The position numbers were made by a program, and so were the translations under genes. 11,926 nt of DNA from JAGWAZ01 sp050248595 (GTDB taxonomy: Bacteria; Bacteroidota; Ignavibacteria; OLB7): NCBI GenBank assembly GCA_050248595.1, contig JBFWSB010000108.1:1-11926 (forward strand). Direction: 5' to 3'. Positions 5,848 through 11,926 of this stretch are shown in pieces; positions within the stretch are counted from its first letter, which is position 1, and each line of letters begins with the position of its first letter. The notes beneath the pieces were generated by a model. That model was not told the DNA's origin. It worked only from the letters and a program-made list of their open reading frames with translations, and made no database searches.

Positions 5848-8800
5848 CTACGGAAGGTCGAGTTTAATTACACCACCATTATTTGCCAGAGCGTTCCCGT
5901 CGCGATCAATGAAGCGTATATCGTACTTGCTCGACCTCTTGACCTTCATCTCAAAGAAGTTTGGATTCTTCGGAGTTCCGTTGGCGAAGGTGAATGGATA
6001 GTTCCACTTCGCAAATCCCCACCACTCTGGTGTTTGGCTAAATGAACTTGCATTCAATCCGTAGCGGTAAAGAAGCTCACCGGCAACTCTGTCCCGATCT
6101 TTCAGCAGAACTGTTGCGGCGTCATAGCGAATCTCAAGCGTGTTGATTTCGTTCTGCGCGATGTTCATGTTTGTGTTCAGGCCACCCCCTTTCGGTCCGT
6201 TTGCCTTCACTTGCGACGCTGCCTTTACAGCCTGCCCATTCAACGTCAGCTTCGGTTTTTCTGGCTCTGGATCAAAGCCTTTCCAGTAGACCGCGTTGAT
6301 CTCCCCATCTGTCAGCTTCTCGGTGTGACCAGTTCCGATATACTTCAGACCAACGGCCCACTGTGGGAAGGGTTCTTCGGCAATGAATGTTCCGTTAGTC
6401 AACTGACTTCCCGGTAGGTAAGCGTTCGTGCTCGGATATGTTCGCACGGCTCGCATGTTTGGCTTCGCAAACTTTGCGTTGAAGTAGACATCGGTCATCA
6501 ACATGTTGTTGAAGTAGGGGAACTCCACGTAGTCGAGATAGTATGACTTCAAGTGGGACCAATAGGCGTCAGAACCTAAGTTCGACTTGTCGATTGCTTC
6601 TACCTGCACCAGTGGCTGGATATACTCTGTCTTTCCACCTTTTGTCCAAGCAATCTGCTTTAGGTCGTACCAGCCAAGAGGCTCATCACCACTGTAGCGG
6701 GCGTAGATCGTGTTCGAGTCACTTCCGTTTCCTGTTCCGATGTACTTCTGGTTTGCATCCTTTAGGTAGGCAACCATCTTATCTTTCAGTCGAGAATACT
6801 TGCTTGTCTTGAAAGCGATTTGGTAGACCATGAACTCGTTGTCACCAAGCTGGATAGCTTTCAAGCGTTGCTGCTTCACGTTGATTGATTGTCCATCTCC
6901 TATCGACTTCGACTGCGTATAACCTTCCAAGTTCTTGTCACCACTGGTAGTATATCCACCATCCCCATCTCCTTCTTTGGTTGCAAACTTCATCCCGCCA
7001 CCCCCCGACTTACCACCGGTTGCGATCTTCTTATCCCCCCCCATCAAGCCCCCTTTCTTCACCATCTTGCGGACGAGTTGAATGATGTAGAGCTGCTCTT
7101 TCTTCAAGTCACTGTAGGGGATCGTGAACTTCGCTTTCGGCTCAGCAGGATTTGAATCCCAGGTCAGCGGCGTCTCTGCAACAACCTGGCTACCAGCACC
7201 AATCTCTTGGAATCGTGCTACATACTTGTACTCATAGTCTGGATCCTTCGGCTTCATGTTCGGGATATTTTCCGGGAAGAGTTTGAACCGGACATAGCCC
7301 TCAGTTCCACCATCTGCTGTGTAGTAGTAGCGTTGCCGCTGCCCCGGCTTGGTGAGAACAATGTTCTGACCAACGAAATTCTCTGGAGCCTTTCCAGTTG
7401 TGAAGTCCTGCGTGCGAACCTCTACATGTTCCTGATTACTATTCTTGCTCACGGTGATCCGCTTCCACTCGTTGTCTACTAAACGGTCGCCGTAAATCTT
7501 GACAGTGATTCGGTGTTTGGTTGTCTCGTCCAGCATCTGCTCTGGCTCGAAGAGAGCACTCATTGCATTGTTGTAGATCGAGTACGTTCCCTCTACTTTC
7601 TTGCCCGACTTCATGTTCTTCACTGAGAACTCACGAACACCAAAACGGAAGTGTGAGGTAACAACTTCCTCTTCTGCGTTAACCCCTTGTACGGAGATCA
7701 CTTTGTTTGTGCCAACCGGCAGGTTGAAGGCAACTTCGGGATAGGAGAAGACATCCACATCGTTTCCTGTTGGCTTGATGTCGGCAATCACTTTTAGATC
7801 ACCGAATGGGTCTCCCGGAGGAGCACACTCCGAACCATAGTGGAATTTGAAGTTGCACTGTCCGGAGAGAAGTCCGTTGAGTACAGAGTAGTATCCAGCA
7901 ACTTGACCTTTCAACCACGTTGGGTTTGGCAGTCCTGCTTTCAGTCCGGCATAGACTCCCACTTCCAGAATTGGAATATCTGCTTTGATGAACCAGAGGT
8001 TGATGTCGATTCCAAGTTCTGCTTCAAGTCCGGCATAGACTTGCCCGCGGGCGTACCAGCCGTTCATACCGGCGATTCCACCCTCAGCGTCGGCACACTC
8101 CAAGTTCTCCTTCATCACCGAGACATCGTAGCCGAAGGCGATAGCGATGCGGGCGTAGAAGATCAAGAACTTCAGTTTCCCTGTGTTAATTGACAGTTGC
8201 TGCCCGAGCGCAAAGCCGCTTCCGTTGTCTACACTCGGATCGCGAGGGTTCGCATCGCTGAATCCGGGGAGCTTCTCTTGGAAGTTGATCGGACTTGTTG
8301 GCAACGGAGGGAGAGGTGGGAGACTATTCTTGCCAACCATGAAGTATGTGTTGATGTCGAGCAAGTCGAGCACTGTCAGTCCTATCGGATCGTCAGGCGT
8401 TCCCACCTTGATAAACCACTTATCCTTGCTGAAGTGCATTGCACACTGTCCACCACCGACGAGGATGTTCTTCTTCCCTGCCTTCAGGTTGAAGTTGATG
8501 TCGATCAGACCGTCGAACGTTTTCATTGCCGCCGAGTACTTAAACCCGACCGACGCGCTGACAATCGCCTTGCTCTCGGCGGGACGTTGCTTCGGGTTCA
8601 GGTCGCTGACGAAGTAGCCATTGCCAACAAGTGAAATCTCGTTTAATCCTCCCCCCTCGAAGAAGGAGGCTTCCAGTGTGATGTCGCCGTTAAATGCTTT
8701 CGGTGATGGCATGGTTCCCATCACGATAGTTGCCTTAAACCCGAATGCGATGTTCGGATCGGGATCGTAGGTTGTTCCCGATGAAGATGCCCCGGCCTGA

Positions 8801-11800
8801 TCTTGGTCGAAGTCCTTCGCATTACCTGGATCACCCTCCAGATTTGCTGCGCCAGGAATCGAATTCACCGGCTTCATGTGGTAGTATGCGCCGCCGCCAA
8901 ATCCGTAGATGCCGAAGCCGGGGTAGACCATGATGCCGGCGTTCATCACCGCCATCGCGTCCACGTACCAGTAGCGGTAGTTGCTGTTCCCATTCTTATA
9001 CTTCGTGCTGCCAAACTGTACTGTAGCCGACACTTGCACAAGTGGCTTGAACTTCACTTCGAGTGCGCCCCGGAATCCATCGCCAAACTTCTCATCTCCG
9101 TTGTAGAGATTTACCTCACCTTTGATTTCACAGGTGGCGATACTTGCGTCGATAGAGATCGAGTTCAACTCTGGCTTATCAATTGTCCACGACTGCTTGC
9201 CATTCTGCTCCACCATCTTTCCCCAGATCGTGAAGTTCGTTCCGCCGCTGATTGCGCTCTCCCCATTTCCATCCAACCCGATGTGGAAGCCAAGTGCGAT
9301 ACCAGCTTTTGTTCCGTCATCTTTGAACTTGATTTCGATGCCGTCGTCAGGCTTGATGCTGACGGGGAAGCCTGCAAAGCTCTTTTCCGGACTTGCAAAC
9401 TTGAAGGAGGTTGCCGAGATGTAAGGCTTCTTGTTTCTGATCTTCAGGTCTTGAAATTCCACTTCCGGAATCTTCACGCTGACGTTCTTCATCTCCGGGA
9501 ACTTCTTGTCGATAGTAAGGTCTCCACTCAGGTTTGCCTCTACCGTCACATCGCCACCACCGGCGGTGATATTCAGTTGTGATCCTTCGTAGAGAGAGAG
9601 AGTTGCCCCCCACATATCTACAACGATGTCGCCGATGTTGCTCACGCTGAATGCTGTTTGCACTCCTTGATCCGAGTTGCTCAGCAGACAGGAGTAGCCG
9701 ATGCCGTTCTCCGCTACGGGGAGTTTGATCTTCCCGGCAAACTCTCCCTTCGTCAGTGAGTTGTTGACGAAGGACATCTCGAACAGATCAATAGAAAAGC
9801 CCCAGCCTCCGATACTCCCTTGGTCGATTGAGAAGACCGGTTCGGCCTTCACCTTCCCGGTAAATCCAAGTTTGTTGATGAGGGCATCGCTGAGAGATAT
9901 GGTTGTAGCCGAGTTTCCCTTCTTCAGGTAGTTCGGAAGTGTGACGGTAATCTGTTTGAAGAAGAAGCCTTTCCAGTCATCCCCCTGCGCCCCTTGATAG
10001 TTGGCGGGGAAGGTCATGTTCTCTGCGTTCCGTGTGTCGGAGAAGTCGAGCACAACGTCGTCGAATGTGAACTTCACTCCTTTCATTCCCTTCACGGTGA
10101 AGGCGTCCATCGAAACTTCGCCGAGAAGATCACCCCAGGCCGATGCGTTGAAGGTGAAGTCTGCCTTTACCGGCCCTTCCCCCTCAGCCTTCTCAATCAT
10201 CTGGTTGTTGAAGGTGAAGAATCCATCTACTTGCAATCCCTTGAATCCTTCGCAGTCCCACTTCACAAAGGTTCCACTATTCCCCTGCGCTTTCTTCAAC
10301 GTTACCTGCACATTCTCTCCCCAGTCAAAGGTCTTGTCGTTCCCGAGCATGGTAAGCTTTTGCAGACCATCTACTGAAAGTCCTGTCGGGTGGAAGCAGA
10401 CGTTCTTCTGCGCGAAGGCGAGAATCTGGTTGTTTGCTTCGGGAATCGGGAAGTCCATCACCGCATTGAGTCGAGCACCATCTGGGGCAAACTCTACGGC
10501 AACAACGTCGATCAACTGAATCTTGCTATCCACAATATCCTTGAAGGCGAAGGGGAGACCTTGCACGTCGAGGTTTGCGAAGTTGTCGATATACTTCTGG
10601 TTGCTCTTAATGAAGTCGGTAACGCTCTTCACTTTCTGCTCGGTGATATTTCCGAGGTTGTCCTGAAAGTTTTGCAGTGCTTGATCGACCTGCGCTCCCG
10701 GATCGTACGCACCAATTGCTTTCCCCATATAGACCTTGTGCTGTGGGTTCAGCTTCAGTCCATTAAATGTCGTCTTCAGTTGTACTTTAAAGATCGGGGC
10801 GTCGATTGTTCCCTCACCTGTCAAGTTCCCGGCACTCGGGTCGGAGAGACTTGTCAGCTTCATCGTGAAGTAGCCAATCTGCACTTCGTCTCCCACCTTG
10901 TAGCTGTAGTTGCTCGGTGTGTTCGATGGAGCGGGGGGAGCACAATTGAGCGATTGACAGTCGGAGACGTAGTTCTCATCTAAGTCAATGTTCCCTTCGT
11001 CGTCGTCGTCATCATTATCATCATCCACGAGATCGTCACCACCACCATAGGTAAAGGAGCAGACAACGCTCTCACCATCATTCTTGAACGATAGAGGTTT
11101 GCTTCCTTGCTTTGCGCGGGCAGTGATCCGAACGGCATACTTCATTCCCTCCTCAAGTTGCGGGTCGGCTGGCCCGTACAGGTAGCTTGTACCGATCACA
11201 ACTTTTTCGAAGAAGGGAGGTTCTGGAGCCGAGGCCATTGCTTGGGCGGGGGGAGTATTCTCTGGCAGAATTTCAACAACGGTCAGAACATATTCTAAGT
11301 CTGCCGGAGGTGCTCCCGGTGGAATCGTCCAAGAGAAGAGAACGTTCTGTGGATTGGTGGGGTTCACGATACCGTTACACGACGGTGTTAGAAGTTCCGG
11401 TGGATTCAGGTGGGTAATCTGAAAGTTTGCACAGCCGGAAGGGGCTGGATTTGAAAGTGCTACCCCACTCTGGAAGTCGAGTGCTTGAAGGCAGAAACTG
11501 TAGTTCCCCTCAGGTAAACCGTTCCCCTGCACAACCTCGGCTTTCGAGATACCGGAGAACTGCACGTTGTCCGGGTCCAGATAATCGTTCAGATCACTCC
11601 CCTTCAACACCTTCACTCCGTTTGCCGGAACGTTGATAGGTGCACTCGGCACAAAGCTTTTGGGGATTGTTATTGTGACGCCGGTGTTCCCCTTGATCGA
11701 ACCAGTCAGGCGGACATTCTCTGCTTTCCCCGACGTGTTCGTCAGCGTAATCACCACCTTGTTGTCGAACCCGACGTAGTCGGTAAGATATGGCGAGTAG

Positions 11801-11910
11801 GGGGGGAAGACCTGCGTCGTCACCTGAATCGGTTGTGCGATGATGGTTGTGGTAGTTAGTGTGAGGAAGAGGGTGTAGAGTAGCCCCCACCCCTGTCCTC
11901 CCCCGAACAT
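5848..11910 (-). CDS. Giant exported beta-rich surface protein, TANFOR-like (2020 aa)
   Basis: A hydrophobic segment (about residues 8-24) ends at Ile-Ala-Gln26, a Bacteroidota-style signal peptide without the usual positive charges at its start. Residues 27-165 form a beta-rich domain ending in GNYSFCLQALD (Cys140) and SGC (Cys160). Residues 168-290 form an FnIII/Ig-like domain (PPELLTPSC, FSWTIPPGAPP, YVLTVVEI, VVCSFTYG). As I recall, this arrangement matches the start of Bacteroidota TANFOR-type giant proteins; a profile search is needed to confirm it. An Asp-rich linker (about 293-317) follows. Residues 340-1240 are repeated beta strands, with phrases such as GFFFKQITVTLPNYL, GGWGFSIDLFEMSFV and YGFGGGAYYHM. 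Residues about 1245-1360 alternate aromatic, Gly and hydrophobic residues. Residues 1370-1505 look like a bacterial Ig-like (SbsA-type) domain. A Gly/Lys linker (about 1618-1660) precedes an unassigned C-terminal region, with no sorting domain recognised. Only 16 bases precede the ATG and the frame stays open to the edge, so the true start may lie further upstream. No catalytic motif was recognised. It leads the probable three-gene operon. Confidence 0.88.
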   Translation of the reverse strand: MFGGGQGWGLLYTLFLTLTTTTIIAQPIQVTTQVFPPYSPYLTDYVGFDNKVVITLTNTSGKAENVRLTGSIKGNTGVTITIPKSFVPSAPINVPANGVKVLKGSDLNDYLDPDNVQFSGISKAEVVQGNGLPEGNYSFCLQALDFQSGVALSNPAPSGCANFQITHLNPPELLTPSCNGIVNPTNPQNVLFSWTIPPGAPPADLEYVLTVVEILPENTPPAQAMASAPEPPFFEKVVIGTSYLYGPADPQLEEGMKYAVRITARAKQGSKPLSFKNDGESVVCSFTYGGGDDLVDDDNDDDDDEGNIDLDENYVSDCQSLNCAPPAPSNTPSNYSYKVGDEVQIGYFTMKLTSLSDPSAGNLTGEGTIDAPIFKVQLKTTFNGLKLNPQHKVYMGKAIGAYDPGAQVDQALQNFQDNLGNITEQKVKSVTDFIKSNQKYIDNFANLDVQGLPFAFKDIVDSKIQLIDVVAVEFAPDGARLNAVMDFPIPEANNQILAFAQKNVCFHPTGLSVDGLQKLTMLGNDKTFDWGENVQVTLKKAQGNSGTFVKWDCEGFKGLQVDGFFTFNNQMIEKAEGEGPVKADFTFNASAWGDLLGEVSMDAFTVKGMKGVKFTFDDVVLDFSDTRNAENMTFPANYQGAQGDDWKGFFFKQITVTLPNYLKKGNSATTISLSDALINKLGFTGKVKAEPVFSIDQGSIGGWGFSIDLFEMSFVNNSLTKGEFAGKIKLPVAENGIGYSCLLSNSDQGVQTAFSVSNIGDIVVDMWGATLSLYEGSQLNITAGGGDVTVEANLSGDLTIDKKFPEMKNVSVKIPEVEFQDLKIRNKKPYISATSFKFASPEKSFAGFPVSIKPDDGIEIKFKDDGTKAGIALGFHIGLDGNGESAISGGTNFTIWGKMVEQNGKQSWTIDKPELNSISIDASIATCEIKGEVNLYNGDEKFGDGFRGALEVKFKPLVQVSATVQFGSTKYKNGNSNYRYWYVDAMAVMNAGIMVYPGFGIYGFGGGAYYHMKPVNSIPGAANLEGDPGNAKDFDQDQAGASSSGTTYDPDPNIAFGFKATIVMGTMPSPKAFNGDITLEASFFEGGGLNEISLVGNGYFVSDLNPKQRPAESKAIVSASVGFKYSAAMKTFDGLIDINFNLKAGKKNILVGGGQCAMHFSKDKWFIKVGTPDDPIGLTVLDLLDINTYFMVGKNSLPPLPPLPTSPINFQEKLPGFSDANPRDPSVDNGSGFALGQQLSINTGKLKFLIFYARIAIAFGYDVSVMKENLECADAEGGIAGMNGWYARGQVYAGLEAELGIDINLWFIKADIPILEVGVYAGLKAGLPNPTWLKGQVAGYYSVLNGLLSGQCNFKFHYGSECAPPGDPFGDLKVIADIKPTGNDVDVFSYPEVAFNLPVGTNKVISVQGVNAEEEVVTSHFRFGVREFSVKNMKSGKKVEGTYSIYNNAMSALFEPEQMLDETTKHRITVKIYGDRLVDNEWKRITVSKNSNQEHVEVRTQDFTTGKAPENFVGQNIVLTKPGQRQRYYYTADGGTEGYVRFKLFPENIPNMKPKDPDYEYKYVARFQEIGAGSQVVAETPLTWDSNPAEPKAKFTIPYSDLKKEQLYIIQLVRKMVKKGGLMGGDKKIATGGKSGGGGMKFATKEGDGDGGYTTSGDKNLEGYTQSKSIGDGQSINVKQQRLKAIQLGDNEFMVYQIAFKTSKYSRLKDKMVAYLKDANQKYIGTGNGSDSNTIYARYSGDEPLGWYDLKQIAWTKGGKTEYIQPLVQVEAIDKSNLGSDAYWSHLKSYYLDYVEFPYFNNMLMTDVYFNAKFAKPNMRAVRTYPSTNAYLPGSQLTNGTFIAEEPFPQWAVGLKYIGTGHTEKLTDGEINAVYWKGFDPEPEKPKLTLNGQAVKAASQVKANGPKGGGLNTNMNIAQNEINTLEIRYDAATVLLKDRDRVAGELLYRYGLNASSFSQTPEWWGFAKWNYPFTFANGTPKNPNFFEMKVKRSSKYDIRFIDRDGNALANNGGVIKLDLP
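7035..7042 (-). repeat. Run of eight G (coding strand) inside the giant gene
   Basis: The coding strand reads ATG followed by eight G and then AT, encoding Met1623-Gly-Gly-Asp in the Gly-rich linker. A shorter C/G run lies nearby at 7001-7006. A slip of one base would change frame here and lose or replace the last 395 or so residues. Runs of this length can be slippage-prone, but a Gly-rich stretch can give one by chance. Confidence 0.7.
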
Positions 11911-11918
11911 GTGGGAGG
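11897..11918 (-). promoter_or_regulatory. Hairpin enclosing the proposed start codon of the giant gene
   Basis: On the coding strand CCTCCC (11918-11913) can pair with GGGAGG (11902-11897), leaving the ATG at 11910-11908 in a 10-base loop. This could affect ribosome access if the ATG is the real start. The nearest sequence shows no ribosome binding site. If translation begins further upstream, the hairpin has no such role. Confidence 0.25.
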
Positions 11919-11926
11919 GGGTAACG

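Noticed and set aside
8803..9582. Plus-strand 259-codon open frame
   Set aside because: It lies antisense to the giant gene, has a His/Val/Arg/Cys-rich composition typical of a reverse-complement shadow, and shows no domain or signal peptide.
10001..10983. Two overlapping plus-strand open frames of 172 and 197 codons
   Set aside because: Both are antisense to the continuous 2020-residue frame, which shows clear domain structure. They overlap each other in different frames and have no recognisable motifs.
3137..11910. Contractile injection system or phage tail locus
   Set aside because: Giant beta-rich proteins can occur near such loci, but no sheath, tube, baseplate, spike or ATPase gene is visible here.

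Overview
The window looks like a piece of a Bacteroidota/Chlorobiota (FCB group) chromosome, possibly an Ignavibacteria- or Kapabacteria-like lineage. This is inferred from protein style, not from a marker gene. Three predicted exported proteins have signal peptides whose hydrophobic core ends in ...AQ. The larger genes lack a clear Shine-Dalgarno sequence. One gene is a giant beta-rich surface protein of a type I associate with Bacteroidota (TANFOR-like). No rRNA, tRNA, CRISPR array, transposase or phage structural gene was found.

All four supported genes lie on the minus strand, so the window reads from right to left. From 11910 to 5848 runs a 2020-residue exported giant protein. It has an N-terminal Ig/FnIII-like section, an Asp-rich linker, a long beta-rich middle, a second Ig-like domain, a Gly-rich linker and an uncharacterised C-terminal region. 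After 87 bp holding a strong palindrome comes a 717-residue exported protein made of about six fibronectin type III-like modules (5760-3607). After 62 bp more comes a 135-residue protein with no signal peptide and no recognised family (3544-3137). These three probably form one transcription unit. I infer that the two large proteins act together at or outside the outer membrane and that the small one serves them from inside the cell, but nothing in the sequence proves it.

The next 1.38 kb (3136-1758) has no credible gene and is full of repeats. It contains a MITE-like element with imperfect terminal inverted repeats (2960-3093). It also contains an array of 321-322 bp tandem units (1973-2861), with a degenerate further fragment at 2862-2907. 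Each unit carries a series of short GC-rich hairpins with very small loops, several of them UUCG or GNRA class. This array is the most unusual DNA-level structure here.

The left end (1757-1) is a fourth minus-strand gene that leaves the window. It encodes an exported beta-propeller-like (TolB/PD40 style) protein of at least 585 residues with a D-x-D-x-D-G loop near the visible C-terminus. A 19-bp inverted repeat lies about 120 bp upstream of its start. The window holds no gene of known function, so functional statements below are structural inferences.
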